Of a DNA stretch of 64,000 nt, positions 21,259-30,468 are shown piece by piece. The stretch is taken from assembly GCA_963698775.1 (NCBI GenBank), contig CAVOSE010000001.1, positions 46,177 to 110,176 of the forward strand, written 5' to 3'. Numbering within the stretch: the first letter of the stretch is position 1; the number at the start of each line of letters is the position of its first letter. Origin of the DNA: Thiohalocapsa sp963698775. GTDB lineage: Bacteria > Pseudomonadota > Gammaproteobacteria > Chromatiales > Chromatiaceae. The notes under the pieces were generated by a model. It saw only the letters and a program-made list of their open reading frames with translations, was not told the origin of the DNA and searched no databases. The position numbers and the translations under genes were made by a program.

Positions 21259-22242
21259 ATGCCGCACTGGTCCAATCACCGCCTTCGCTCTCTACTCGGC
21301 ATCGAGTCCAGCCCCGTTAGCCATCACGAGCGCTGGCTGTCGATGGCGGGCGGCCTGCTGGGCATCGCACTGGTGTTCGCCGCCGCGGCCTTGCATCCCC
21401 TCGGCGCCGGCAGCGCACTGGTGGTGGCCTCGATGGGTGCCTCGGCAGTGTTGGTGTTCGCCGTGCCCCACGGCGCCCTGTCCCAGCCCTGGCCGGTCCT
21501 CGGCGGACATCTGATTTCCGCCTGTGTTGGTGTCACCGTGGCCAAGCTGCCCGTCCCACCGGCATTGGCGGGTCCGATGGCGGTCGGCATCGCCATCCTG
21601 GCCATGCACTACGCCCGCTGCCTGCATCCACCGGGCGGCGCGACGGCGCTGGCGGCGGTGATCGGCGGCAATGAGATACTCGCCCTCGGCTACGGCTATC
21701 TGCTCGCCCCGGTACTGGTCAATGTGGCGCTGCTGCTATTGGCTGGCGTTGCCTTCAACTACCCTTTTCGCTGGCGACGCTATCCCGCAGCGCTGGTCCG
21801 CACCAGTTCCAAGGCGGCGCCCACCGGCAGGCAAGCCGCGCGACCGCCGGACGGGGCATTGCCGCCATTGGCCCACGAGGACCTGATCTACGCGCTAGGG
21901 CGCGTCGACTCCTTCATCGACGTCTCGGAAGAGGACTTGGTGCGCATCTATGACCTCGCCGCCCGGCATGCCGGCGAGACCCAGACCGTTGTCCAAGACG
22001 TTCGCCCCGGCCGCTGTTACAGCAACGGACGCTTCGGTGCCGACTGGGCGGTACGCTGCATCGTCGATGCATCGGATGATCCCAAGCAGGATCTGGTCAT
22101 CTATCGCGGTGTCGCCGGTGCCGACCGGCGCACCAGCGGTACGATGAGCCGCGGCGAGTTCGCCCGCTGGGCGCGGCATGAGGTCGAGCGCGACGAGACC
22201 ACATGGCGGCGTGTCGTGCGACAAGACTCCGAGGCCGACTGA
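21259..22242 (+). CDS. HPP family membrane protein
   Basis: The N-terminal half of this 327-residue protein is an HPP-family membrane domain with four to five helices (ERWLSMAGGLLGIALVFAAA, SALVVASMGASAVLVFAVP) and the signature LHPPGGATALAAVIGG. HPP-domain proteins have been implicated in nitrite transport in cyanobacteria and plastids; here that is only a family-level hint. A soluble C-terminal part of about 130 residues (from SSKAAPTGRQ) contains FIDVSEEDLVRIYDLAARHAG and is not a CBS pair. The ATG at 21259 is preferred over the open frame from 21106 because the upstream residues lack family character. Confidence 0.85.
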   Translation: MPHWSNHRLRSLLGIESSPVSHHERWLSMAGGLLGIALVFAAAALHPLGAGSALVVASMGASAVLVFAVPHGALSQPWPVLGGHLISACVGVTVAKLPVPPALAGPMAVGIAILAMHYARCLHPPGGATALAAVIGGNEILALGYGYLLAPVLVNVALLLLAGVAFNYPFRWRRYPAALVRTSSKAAPTGRQAARPPDGALPPLAHEDLIYALGRVDSFIDVSEEDLVRIYDLAARHAGETQTVVQDVRPGRCYSNGRFGADWAVRCIVDASDDPKQDLVIYRGVAGADRRTSGTMSRGEFARWARHEVERDETTWRRVVRQDSEAD

Positions 22243-22377
22243 ATGGCGTCTGCAAACGCGGCCACGGCGCCTCGGCGAGGTTTGACTGCGGCATCGGCCT
22301 GGCGAGACTCGTCGGTCGGAGGCGACGCCTCGCTAGTGACTGGCAATGAGTAACTTCACACCGAACGGAGACCAACG

Positions 22378-23052
22378 ATGAGTAACGACTTGAGCATGCT
22401 TGCACGACGCCCCGCATGGGCGCGCGCGGCGACCCCCGCCGCGTCCGCGACCCCTGTCATCGCTCTGGTCATCGCCTGCACCCTCGGACCGATGCTGACG
22501 GCATCCGCGCAACCGCCGATGGGAGGTCCGATGACCTTCGGCGCCTTCGATCAAAACGGCGACGGCGTCGTCACAGAGCAGGAGTTCACGACGATACACG
22601 AAAAGCGCATGGCCGCACGCCCACAGCAAGCCGCGCCGATGCGCGGTGGCTTCGGCCCGCCGACCTTTTCGGACTTCGATTCGGACGGTGACGGACGCAT
22701 GACCCAGGCGGAATTCGACGCTGGCCGGCAGGCGCGCATGCAGAGTCGGCGCGGCATGGGGTCAGGAATGGGGCAAGGCATGGGGCCGGGCGGGGGCCGA
22801 GGCATGGCGATGCACATGCCAACTTTCTCGGAATTCGACCTCAACGGCGATGGCGGCCTGACCGAACAGGAGTTCTATGACGCCCGCGCACAACACATGC
22901 GCACACGTGCCCAACAGGGCTTTCCGATGCGCAATGCGGCCCACGCGCCGCCCTTCGAGACGGTCGATGGCGACGGCAACGGCGTTGTCAGCCCCGACGA
23001 GTTCGCCGCAGCGCAAGCGGAACATCGACGGCAAATGATGCAGCAACCCTAG
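22378..23052 (+). CDS. Secreted EF-hand protein
   Basis: This 224-residue protein has an N-terminal hydrophobic segment (VIALVIACTLGPMLTASA) that looks like a signal peptide. Four EF-hand loops follow: DQNGDGVVTEQE, DSDGDGRMTQAE, DLNGDGGLTEQE and DGDGNGVVSPDE. All have acidic ligands in the expected places, so calcium binding is likely. Met/Gly-rich stretches (GMGSGMGQGMGPGGG) separate the second and third hands. A GGAGA ribosome site precedes the ATG. It is 44 bases upstream of the cation exporter gene; a link between metal sensing and export is possible but unproven. Confidence 0.85.
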   Translation: MSNDLSMLARRPAWARAATPAASATPVIALVIACTLGPMLTASAQPPMGGPMTFGAFDQNGDGVVTEQEFTTIHEKRMAARPQQAAPMRGGFGPPTFSDFDSDGDGRMTQAEFDAGRQARMQSRRGMGSGMGQGMGPGGGRGMAMHMPTFSEFDLNGDGGLTEQEFYDARAQHMRTRAQQGFPMRNAAHAPPFETVDGDGNGVVSPDEFAAAQAEHRRQMMQQP

Positions 23053-23096
23053 ATGCAACGCGGCCAGCGACAGCAGCAGCATCGGAGCGAACCCCA

Positions 23097-24122
23097 ATGA
23101 TCAAGGCACCGCCCGCCACACCCATCGAAACGGCCCGACTGCTTCGGCTCGCGACCTATGCATCGGTCGCGACCGCGACCTTGCTGATCCTGGTCAAGCT
23201 TGCCGCCTGGCTTGCCACCGGCTCGGTCAGCGTGTTGGCCTCGCTAGTGGATTCCGCGATGGACGCCGGCGCGTCCCTGGTGAACCTGATCGCGGTGCAC
23301 TGGTCGCTGCAACCGCCGGACGCCGAGCACCGCTTCGGCCACGGCAAGGCACAGGCGCTGGCCGCACTTGCGCAATCGGCATTCATCGCCGGGTCCGCGC
23401 TGTTTGTCGGGCTGGAGGCCTTCGACCGATTACTGCATCCGCAGCCGGTGGCGCAGGTCGGCGTCGGCCTCATCATCCTGACCTTCGCGATTGTCGCGAC
23501 GCTGGCGTTGCTGGCGTTCCAGCGCTTTGTCATCCGCCGCACCGGTTCCACGGCGATCCGCGCCGATGCGCTGCATTACGCGACCGACCTCGCCACCAAC
23601 GGCGCGACGCTCTTGGCACTCGGGCTCGCGGCGCTCGGCTGGCATGGCGTCGACCCGCTGCTGGGCCTCGGCATCGGCGCCTTCGTCCTCTACAGCGCAG
23701 TGCAGATCGCTCGCGATGCGGTGCAGCTCCTGCTCGACCGCGAATTGCCCGACGCACAGCGTGACGAGATCATCGCGCTTGCACGCGAAACACCCTTGGT
23801 GCGAGGCGTGCACGGCCTGCGCACGCGCCAGTCGGGCCAGCTCTTGATCATCCAGCTGCATCTCGAATTGGATGACGACTTGCCGTTGCGCGACGCCCAT
23901 CGCGTCGCAATGGATGCCGAGGCCCGCATTCGCATACGTTATCCCGAGTCCGATATCATCATCCATCAGGATCCGGCCAGTCTCGGCGATGAACAGCCGA
24001 CAAGTCGCCGCACCGGCACGGCAGCCGAGACCGTTCAGCCGCCTGCCACCGAAACGAAGACAGGGCGGCAGGCACCCTCGGCAGTCACACCAGGGCCATC
24101 ACCGAGTAACCCTAAGGCATGA
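23097..24122 (+). CDS. Cation diffusion facilitator (FieF/ZitB-like)
   Basis: CDF exporters move divalent metals such as Zn, Fe or Cd out of the cytoplasm in exchange for protons. The 341-residue protein has six membrane helices, with the metal site in helix II (SLVDSAMDAGASLVN) and helix V (DALHYATDLATN). The cytoplasmic C-terminal domain carries His residues (LRTRQSGQLLIIQLHLELD, IIIHQDP). A Thr/Pro-rich tail of about 45 residues follows. Its stop codon overlaps the next start (ATGA at 24119-24122), so it is translationally coupled to the PhnD-like gene. Metal specificity cannot be read from sequence. Confidence 0.9.
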   Translation: MIKAPPATPIETARLLRLATYASVATATLLILVKLAAWLATGSVSVLASLVDSAMDAGASLVNLIAVHWSLQPPDAEHRFGHGKAQALAALAQSAFIAGSALFVGLEAFDRLLHPQPVAQVGVGLIILTFAIVATLALLAFQRFVIRRTGSTAIRADALHYATDLATNGATLLALGLAALGWHGVDPLLGLGIGAFVLYSAVQIARDAVQLLLDRELPDAQRDEIIALARETPLVRGVHGLRTRQSGQLLIIQLHLELDDDLPLRDAHRVAMDAEARIRIRYPESDIIIHQDPASLGDEQPTSRRTGTAAETVQPPATETKTGRQAPSAVTPGPSPSNPKA

Positions 24123-24991
24123 AGACCCAATCCCTCCGCCACCTGCCGCTAATAGCACTCTGCCTCTACGGCATCGTTGCCACAGCCGACGAGCACGCGC
24201 CCGCTTCGCTCAGCTTCGGCGTGGTCCCGCAACAGGCCGCGGCACGCCTGGCCTCGCTCTGGGCACCGATCTTCGACTACATCGGCGAACGCGCTGGCGT
24301 CCAGATCCGCTTCGCCACCGCCCCGGACATCCCATCTTTCGAGCAGCGGCTCGCGGCGGGCCAGTACGACCTGGCCTACATGAATCCCTACCACTACACG
24401 GTGTTCCATGAACGGCCCGGCTACAACGCCTTCGCCAACCAGCGCGACAAACGCATCCGCGGCATCCTGGTGACGCCGAAGGACTCGGACATCAACGATA
24501 TCCAGGCGCTGACGGGCCAAACGCTGGCCTTTCCCGCGCCTGCGGCGTTCGCCGCCAGCGTGCTACCGCGTGCCGCGCTGCGTCGAGTGGGCATCGCCAT
24601 CGAGCCGCGCTACGTGCGCTCCCACGACTCGGTCTACCTGGCCGTCGCCCAGGGGCTGTATCCCGCCGGCGGCGGCATTGAGGGCACCTTCCAAAACACC
24701 GATCCAAAGGTCCGCGAGCGTCTGCGCATCCTCTGGCGTACCGACGCCTACACCCCCCATGCCTTTGCCGCCCATCCGCGCCTGGACCCGGCACTGGTGG
24801 CACGCGTGCGCGACGTGATGCTGGCGATGAGCGACGACCCAGCGGGCCGCGAACTGCTCGCGGCAGTCGGCTTCAGCGGCATCGACGGCGCCGGGGATGC
24901 AGACTGGGACGATGTCCGCGCCCTGGGCATCGACCTGCTGGACACGACCACGCAACCGGCGAACGGTGAGCCGAGCAACGCCGACCAATGA
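24119..24991 (+). CDS. PhnD-like periplasmic substrate-binding protein
   Basis: This 290-residue protein has a signal peptide (LPLIALCLYGIVATADE) and the PhnD/PtxB-type phosph(on)ate-binding fold. It has SFGVVPQQAAARLASLWAPI at the start, then RFATAPDIPSFEQRLAAGQYDLAYMNPYHYTVFH. No ABC permease or ATPase gene is nearby. Instead it overlaps the hybrid kinase downstream (ATGA at 24988-24991) and the CDF gene upstream. A binding protein fixed to a kinase in this way usually serves as a sensor module rather than for uptake. The ligand could be phosphate, phosphonate or another oxyanion. Confidence 0.88.
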   Translation: MKTQSLRHLPLIALCLYGIVATADEHAPASLSFGVVPQQAAARLASLWAPIFDYIGERAGVQIRFATAPDIPSFEQRLAAGQYDLAYMNPYHYTVFHERPGYNAFANQRDKRIRGILVTPKDSDINDIQALTGQTLAFPAPAAFAASVLPRAALRRVGIAIEPRYVRSHDSVYLAVAQGLYPAGGGIEGTFQNTDPKVRERLRILWRTDAYTPHAFAAHPRLDPALVARVRDVMLAMSDDPAGRELLAAVGFSGIDGAGDADWDDVRALGIDLLDTTTQPANGEPSNADQ

Positions 24992-26928
24992 CATTTACCG
25001 GCCCGCGCTGGCGGCTCTCGTTCCGCGCTAAGACGGTCTTGGGCGTCGGACTGATCGAGTTCCTGCTGCTGGCCCTGCTGGTCTGGTCGAGTCTCGACTT
25101 TGTGTCCCAGGCCAGCCTCGACGCCGTTGCCGAACGTGCCGGCAGTTCCGCCACCCAGTTCGCCACCCTGGCCAAAGACGCGGTGCTGTCCGAAGACCTG
25201 GCCTCGCTGCACACCTTCGTCGACGAGGTCATGGCCGATCCGGACATGGTCTATGTGCGGGTGATCGGCTACGACGTCGCGCTCGTGAAGCGCGGCGACC
25301 AGGCCGCGCTCAACCAGCCGTTTCAGCCCGACACGTCGGAGCAGGCACCGGACGACGGCGTGTTCGATGCCGCCGCCGAAGTGAATGTGGACGGCACCAG
25401 TTTCGGGCGCGTCGAGTTGGGCGTCAGCACGTCCGGCGAAGGCACGCTGCAGGACCGGGCGCGCGATCGCCTGCTCATCATCGCGTTGACCGAAATCCTG
25501 CTCGTGGCGTTATTCTCGATCCTGCTCGGCACCTACCTCACGCGCGGGCTGGAGCGCCTGCGCAGCGCTGCCGAGACCATCAGCGAGGGCGGCCCGGGCG
25601 TCACGGTGCCGGTCCGCGGCAACGATGAACTCGCCGTCACCGCACGCGCCTTCAACCGCATGTCGGAACAGCTGTTAACCAGCTACGACGAGCTCAATCA
25701 GGCACGCCGGGCGGCGGAACAATCCGCCGCGGAGGCGGACGCCGCCTCCAAGGCCGCACAGCAGGCCAACGACGCAAAGTCGCGCTTCCTGGCCCACATG
25801 AGCCACGAACTGCGCACCCCCCTAAACGCGGTGCTGGGGATCCTGCAACTGTCCCGGGACTGGTCGCTGCCGAGCGAACAATACCAGCAACTGGTCTTGG
25901 CCGAGCAGGCCGGGCGCGCGTTGCACGCGCTGATCAGCGACGTGCTCGACCTGTCAAAGATCGAGGCCGGCGAGATGACGCTGCGCGAGGAGCCGTCCAA
26001 CGTCGCAGCGTTGGCGCATGCAGCGGGCGACATCATCGCGCCCATGGCCAGGGCAAAGGGGCTGGCGGTCGAGTTCAACCTGGACCCGCTCTTGCCGGAG
26101 CGGATGCGGGTCGACCCGGTCCGGCTGCGGCAAGTTCTGGTTAACCTGGCCGGTAACGCCGTCAAGTTCACCGACATTGGCAAGATCACCATCTCGGTCG
26201 AGACCCATTGCCCCGGCGAACCCTGCCAACGCGTACGCTTTGAAGTCAGCGACACCGGTATCGGCATCGCGGAAGATCGCCTAGCGACGCTGTTCGATGA
26301 GTTCAGCCAGATCGCGGACGGCGCCGGTCGCCAGCACGGCGGTACTGGCCTAGGACTCTCAATCTCGCAGCGCATCGTCAACCTGATGGGCGGGCATATC
26401 CAGCTCGAAAGCAGCGCCGGCAACGGCAGCCGCTTCTGGTTCGAGATCGCGCTCGACGTGGACACGCAGCAGGTGGCCGTTGCCGCGCCCGCCTGTCGCA
26501 AGCCGGCAACTCTCGATGCGGCGGCGCTACCGGTGCTGCTAGTAGACGACGTGCCAACCAACACACTGGTAGCCGAGGCAATGCTGAAGAAGGCCGGCTA
26601 TCAGCTACAAACAGCGACCAACGGCGTCGAGGCGCTGGATGCGGTCTGCAACGGACCACTCGGTTGTATCTTGATGGATCTGGAAATGCCGGTCATGGGC
26701 GGCCTTGAGGCCACCCGCCAGATCCGTGCCTTGCGCGGACCCGCCGCTGACGTGCCGATCATCGCGATGACCGCTCATGCGCTCACGGAAGAAAAGGACC
26801 GTTGCCTGGCAGCGGGTATGGACGACTTCGTCACCAAACCCTTCGCGCGGGAACAGTTACTGGAAACCGTCGCGCGTTGGCATGGCGGTCGGCATGCGCC
26901 GGCTGCGACAGAGGTACGAGCGGAATAG
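24988..26928 (+). CDS. Hybrid sensor histidine kinase with receiver domain
   Basis: This 646-residue inner-membrane kinase has helix 1 at about 12-33, a periplasmic region to about 155, helix 2 at about 160-185 and a HAMP segment to about 240. The HisKA domain has His273 in MSHELRTPLNAVL, and the ATPase domain has NLAGNAVKFT, DTGIGI and GGTGLGLSIS. A C-terminal receiver carries Asp564 in LMDLEMPVMGG and the Lys in DFVTKPFA. It starts inside the PhnD-like gene (ATGA overlap), so the binding protein is its probable signal partner. No Hpt or output regulator gene lies next to it. Confidence 0.93.
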   Translation: MTFTGPRWRLSFRAKTVLGVGLIEFLLLALLVWSSLDFVSQASLDAVAERAGSSATQFATLAKDAVLSEDLASLHTFVDEVMADPDMVYVRVIGYDVALVKRGDQAALNQPFQPDTSEQAPDDGVFDAAAEVNVDGTSFGRVELGVSTSGEGTLQDRARDRLLIIALTEILLVALFSILLGTYLTRGLERLRSAAETISEGGPGVTVPVRGNDELAVTARAFNRMSEQLLTSYDELNQARRAAEQSAAEADAASKAAQQANDAKSRFLAHMSHELRTPLNAVLGILQLSRDWSLPSEQYQQLVLAEQAGRALHALISDVLDLSKIEAGEMTLREEPSNVAALAHAAGDIIAPMARAKGLAVEFNLDPLLPERMRVDPVRLRQVLVNLAGNAVKFTDIGKITISVETHCPGEPCQRVRFEVSDTGIGIAEDRLATLFDEFSQIADGAGRQHGGTGLGLSISQRIVNLMGGHIQLESSAGNGSRFWFEIALDVDTQQVAVAAPACRKPATLDAAALPVLLVDDVPTNTLVAEAMLKKAGYQLQTATNGVEALDAVCNGPLGCILMDLEMPVMGGLEATRQIRALRGPAADVPIIAMTAHALTEEKDRCLAAGMDDFVTKPFAREQLLETVARWHGGRHAPAATEVRAE

Positions 26929-27002
26929 ACCCGCCCGGCCCGCCGCCGCAAATGGGCTTAGCCGCTTACTCCACGAGACTTCAACAAACCGTCGAAGCCA
27001 TT

Positions 27003-27056
27003 TCGTTGTCGTTGTCGTAATCGTAGTCGGATAGTCGATTACGACAACGACAACGA
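27003..27056. repeat. Perfect 21-bp inverted repeat downstream of the kinase gene
   Basis: Left arm 27003-27023 and right arm 27036-27056 pair perfectly (arms built of CGTTGT units ending in CGTAATCG) around a 12-base loop. No T-run follows. It lies between the converging kinase and cytochrome b561 genes and may stabilise or end their transcripts, or be a REP-like element. Confidence 0.7.
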
Positions 27057-27112
27057 TGATCGCTGCCCAGCTTACGAAAGCGGCGATCACATAAGGCCAA
27101 GCCTCGGGAGCG

Positions 27113-27661
27113 TCAGGGCAAACTGATACGGCGCATGATGCCGTCCTTGCGCTTCAGGTGTTTGATGGCGGCGGCGATATGCAGCAACACCAGCGCCGCT
27201 AAGATCGAACCGGCGATGCCGTGCATCAGGAACAATTGCTCGCTCAGCGCCTCGTTCTTCGCGACGGGCGCTAGCCACTCCCAGCTGAAGAACTGCAGCG
27301 GATAACCGCCGAACGCCGTCGCCAAGGCACCGCCAATGGGCATGGCGATCAACAGCACGTACAACAGCAGATGCGTGCCGCCGCCAACCACACGCTCGAC
27401 ACCCGTCAGCGGCGGGTCATAGGGCGGCGGTGGCGACGCCCGGCGCAGCACTATGCGCAGCACCATCAATCCGAGCAACAAAATGCCAAAGGTCTTGTGA
27501 TATTTGTACAGCTCGCCGGTGAGCTGGTCGCCAAACAGTCCAACGGTGCCATCATAACCGAGCGCCCAAAAGGTGAAGCCGGCCGCCAGTAATCCGAATA
27601 CCATAAGGGCGATCAGCCAGTGCAACAGCCGTTGCAACAGCGTATAGCGGGTCTTTGTCAT
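27113..27661 (-). CDS. Cytochrome b561 family protein
   Basis: This 182-residue inner-membrane protein has four helices. Paired His residues suit two b hemes: LLQRLLHWLIAL in helix 1, ELYKYHKTFGILLLG in helix 2, and LFLMHGIAGSILAALVLLHIAAAIKH in helix 4. Proteins of this YodB/CybB type move electrons in the membrane, for example superoxide or quinone reactions. Tandem ATG codons occur at 27664 and 27661; the second sits six bases after GGAG and is preferred. The open frame to 27814 has no family character. Confidence 0.9.
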   Translation of the reverse strand: MTKTRYTLLQRLLHWLIALMVFGLLAAGFTFWALGYDGTVGLFGDQLTGELYKYHKTFGILLLGLMVLRIVLRRASPPPPYDPPLTGVERVVGGGTHLLLYVLLIAMPIGGALATAFGGYPLQFFSWEWLAPVAKNEALSEQLFLMHGIAGSILAALVLLHIAAAIKHLKRKDGIMRRISLP

Positions 27662-27856
27662 CATTATCTCCGTGCAGGTTGACGCAATCGCCGATCGGTG
27701 CGGGACGGACATCGCCGCGCATTCGCCGATCGGCACTTGCGCATTTATCGTCAAATGTCGCCGGACGCAAGCGCCCTCTCCTGTTCGTGAACGCCGCCCC
27801 CATTCTCCAGGCATGAGCCGGGCACTTTCGTCCGGGCCAGCCAGAGCAACAAAACC

Positions 27857-28765
27857 ATGCCCGATCCCGCCACCGGCAACAGGTCGCTACGCGAATCCCT
27901 GAACTACCTGAACTGGCTCTACAACCCGTTTCAGGCGCTCGACGCGGCCGGCATCTACGACCTGCTGTCAACCCGTTCGCCGACCGCACGCGGCCTGTAT
28001 CTGAACCTCGGCTATTGGCCCGATGCAACGGACCTGGACACCGCCAGCGATGCGCTTGCGATGCTGGTCGGTGAGCGGGCGCGACTGAGGCCCGGAGACG
28101 AGGTGCTCGACGTCGGGTTTGGCTTTGCTGATCAGGACATCCTATGGGCAAACAGCCTCAGACCCACGCGCATCGTCGGGCTGAATATCACCGCATCCCA
28201 GGTCGCCGTCGCGCGTCGGCGCGTGGCCGACCTGGGGCTCGACGAATGCATCGACCTGCGCCATGGCTCGGCCACCGAGATGCCGCTGGAATCCAACTCC
28301 GTCGACAAGGTGGTGGCAATGGAATGTGCCTTTCACTTCCATAGCCGCGAGCAATTCTTTCGCGAGGCCTGGCGGGTGCTGCGACCAGGCGGGCGCCTGG
28401 TAACGGCGGACATCATCCCGATGCCCGCCACCAGCGGCTTTGCCGATCGGCTCAAGCAGCGGCTGTCCTGGGGTCTGGTGGCAGGCAAGTTCGCGATTCC
28501 GCAGGAAAACGCCTACACCCGCCCCACCTATCACTCCAAGCTCGCCATCACCGGCTTCGGTGAGATTCGCATCGAATCGATTCGCGACCAGGTCTATGCA
28601 CCGCTGCACCGCTTTCTGACCGAACATACCGAGGCGTTGCAGCGCCTGCATCCGATGGCCCGGCTGCCGGCCCGGTTCGCGCTACAGTTCGACGCAGCCA
28701 GCGTCTATTGCGGGCTCGACTACGTGCTGGCGACCGCGGTAAAGCCGCCGCAATTGCGGGGCTAG
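27857..28765 (+). CDS. SAM-dependent methyltransferase
   Basis: This 302-residue class I methyltransferase has the SAM loop LDVGFGFADQDI, then ATEMPLESNSVDKVVAMECAFHF and WRVLRPGGRLVTADIIP. The lead-in LNYLNWLYNPFQALDAAG and YLNLGYWP are typical of small-molecule methyltransferases such as tocopherol- or sarcosine-type enzymes. The acceptor is unknown. It is divergent from cytochrome b561 and stands alone; downstream is a cluster of REP-like units. Confidence 0.88.
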   Translation: MPDPATGNRSLRESLNYLNWLYNPFQALDAAGIYDLLSTRSPTARGLYLNLGYWPDATDLDTASDALAMLVGERARLRPGDEVLDVGFGFADQDILWANSLRPTRIVGLNITASQVAVARRRVADLGLDECIDLRHGSATEMPLESNSVDKVVAMECAFHFHSREQFFREAWRVLRPGGRLVTADIIPMPATSGFADRLKQRLSWGLVAGKFAIPQENAYTRPTYHSKLAITGFGEIRIESIRDQVYAPLHRFLTEHTEALQRLHPMARLPARFALQFDAASVYCGLDYVLATAVKPPQLRG

Positions 28766-28787
28766 CCTCCCCGCCCGCGACGCCCAA

Positions 28788-28885
28788 TCGCGGCTGGAAG
28801 CCGCTCCGACAAGCGTGGGAGCGATTTGCAATCGCGACGGCAACGACAGCAGACGTCTACTTGCGGCTGCAAGCCACTCCCACGG
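28788..28885. repeat. Cluster of three REP-like units
   Basis: Three short palindromic units of the GTGGGAGCGGCTTGCAGCCG type occur at about 28789-28807 (minus), 28814-28837 (plus) and 28862-28885 (minus). Each has a GGAGYGRYTT...AAGCC-like stem. Alternating orientation is the usual arrangement of REP clusters. It lies between the methyltransferase gene and trkH. Confidence 0.65.
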
Positions 28886-28994
28886 GCGCCACCGAATGAC
28901 CCGCAAACTCTGACAGCGAATCGCGCGTAAGACAGGCAATCGATGCCGCTTTGCTCTACCATGCGTCGGCTATACCGCCCCTCCCGCTGTCTCC

Positions 28995-30440
28995 GTGCAC
29001 ATACTGCTCGTCGCCCGCATCCTCGGCCTATTCTCGCTCCTGTTCAGCGCGACGCTGCTGGCGCCGATGTTGGTCGCCTGGATCTACGATGAACCCGACA
29101 TCGCCCCGTTCTTATACCCGATGCTCGGCTCGCTGGGCATCGGCGTCGTGCTGCAGCTGGCCGGGTTTCGTCGCCGAACCGAGCTGAGCGTCCGCGACGG
29201 TTTCCTGATCGTCGCGCTGTTCTGGCTGTTGCTCAGCCTGCTCGGTGCCTGGCCCTTCATGCTCGGCGTCGGGCTGTCGCCGATCGCGGCCCTGTTCGAG
29301 TCCGCTTCAGGGTTCACCACCACCGGCGCTACGGTCATCACCGATCTCGACCTGCTGCCGCACTCGTTGCTGTTCTACCGGCAGCAGATCCAATGGCTTG
29401 GCGGCATGGGCGTCGTCGTCCTGGGGCTGGCCGTCATTCCGCTGTTGGGTATCGGCGGCATGCAGCTCTATCGTGCCGAGGCGCCAGGGCCGATGAAGGA
29501 CGAGAAGCTGACCCCACGGCTGGTCAACACGGCGCGCAACTTGTGGTTTTTGTACCTGTCGTTGACGCTGGCTTGCGCGCTCGGCTATTGGCTCGCTGGC
29601 ATGGAGGCGTTCGATGCCCTGGCGCATAGCCTGAGCACGGTCTCCACCGGCGGCTTTTCCACCCGAGACGAGAGTCTCGGTTACTACGACAGCCCGGCGA
29701 TCGAGGCCGTTGCGGTGGTGTTCATGCTGCTGGCGGCGATCAATTTCGGAATCCACTTCTTGGTCTGGCGCAAGCGCGACCTGAGATTTTATTGGCAAGA
29801 CCCCGAGGTGCGCGCATTCCTGATCTTCTGCGCCGGCATCGTGTTGCTGGTCGGACTGATGTTGTGGGCGGAGGGCCAATACGCCGCGCCGCACCTAAGC
29901 CTACGCGACGCGACCTTCGAGGTGGTCTCGTTGGTCACCAGCACCGGCTTCGGCATCGTCGACTATGCCAACTGGCCGGATTTTCTGCCGGTTTTGCTGC
30001 TGTCCATCAGCTTCGTCGGCGGCTGCGGTGGCTCCACCGCCGGCGGCATTAAGGTGATGCGCGTGCTGTTGCTGGTCAAACAAGGGCTGCACGAGGTCGA
30101 GCGCCTGGTCCATCCCCGCGCATTGCTGCCGGTGCGGCTCGGCCACCGCGTCGTGGAACCGGCGCTGATGCAGGCCGTCTGGGGCTACTTCGCCGTCTAC
30201 ATCATCGCCTTCGGCGTGCTCGGCCTGTTGATGATTCATACCGGACTCGACCCCGTCTCGGCCTTCGCTGCGGTCGCCACCAGCATCAACAACCTGGGCC
30301 CTGGTCTTGGCGAGGTCGCCTACAACTTCGCCGGCGTCAGCGACGGCGCTCAGCTACTCGCGGTAATCGCGATGATCCTGGGACGGCTGGAGATCTTCAC
30401 AATTCTCGTGTTGCTATCGCCAAGCTTCTGGCGAGGGTAG
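28995..30440 (+). CDS. trkH: Trk-type potassium uptake protein TrkH
   Basis: TrkH is the pore of a K+ uptake system that works with the cytoplasmic gate TrkA. The 481-residue protein (E. coli TrkH 483) has the four pore loops with their Gly filters: GFTTTGATVI, STVSTGGFSTRD, VTSTGFGIVDYANWP and ATSINNLGPGLG. GTG at 28995 is the start; no strong ribosome site precedes it. trkA is not in the window. The next gene in the region, dnaJ, converges on it. Confidence 0.95.
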   Translation: MHILLVARILGLFSLLFSATLLAPMLVAWIYDEPDIAPFLYPMLGSLGIGVVLQLAGFRRRTELSVRDGFLIVALFWLLLSLLGAWPFMLGVGLSPIAALFESASGFTTTGATVITDLDLLPHSLLFYRQQIQWLGGMGVVVLGLAVIPLLGIGGMQLYRAEAPGPMKDEKLTPRLVNTARNLWFLYLSLTLACALGYWLAGMEAFDALAHSLSTVSTGGFSTRDESLGYYDSPAIEAVAVVFMLLAAINFGIHFLVWRKRDLRFYWQDPEVRAFLIFCAGIVLLVGLMLWAEGQYAAPHLSLRDATFEVVSLVTSTGFGIVDYANWPDFLPVLLLSISFVGGCGGSTAGGIKVMRVLLLVKQGLHEVERLVHPRALLPVRLGHRVVEPALMQAVWGYFAVYIIAFGVLGLLMIHTGLDPVSAFAAVATSINNLGPGLGEVAYNFAGVSDGAQLLAVIAMILGRLEIFTILVLLSPSFWRG

Positions 30441-30458
30441 GTGCGACTTCAGTCGCAC
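30441..30458. repeat. Short GTGCGACTTCAGTCGCAC palindrome
   Basis: This is the same 18-bp palindrome that heads the repeats at 7475 and 16404, here without the rest of the unit. It starts one base after the trkH stop, between the converging trkH and dnaJ. Confidence 0.7.
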
Positions 30459-30468
30459 AGCAGGCGAG

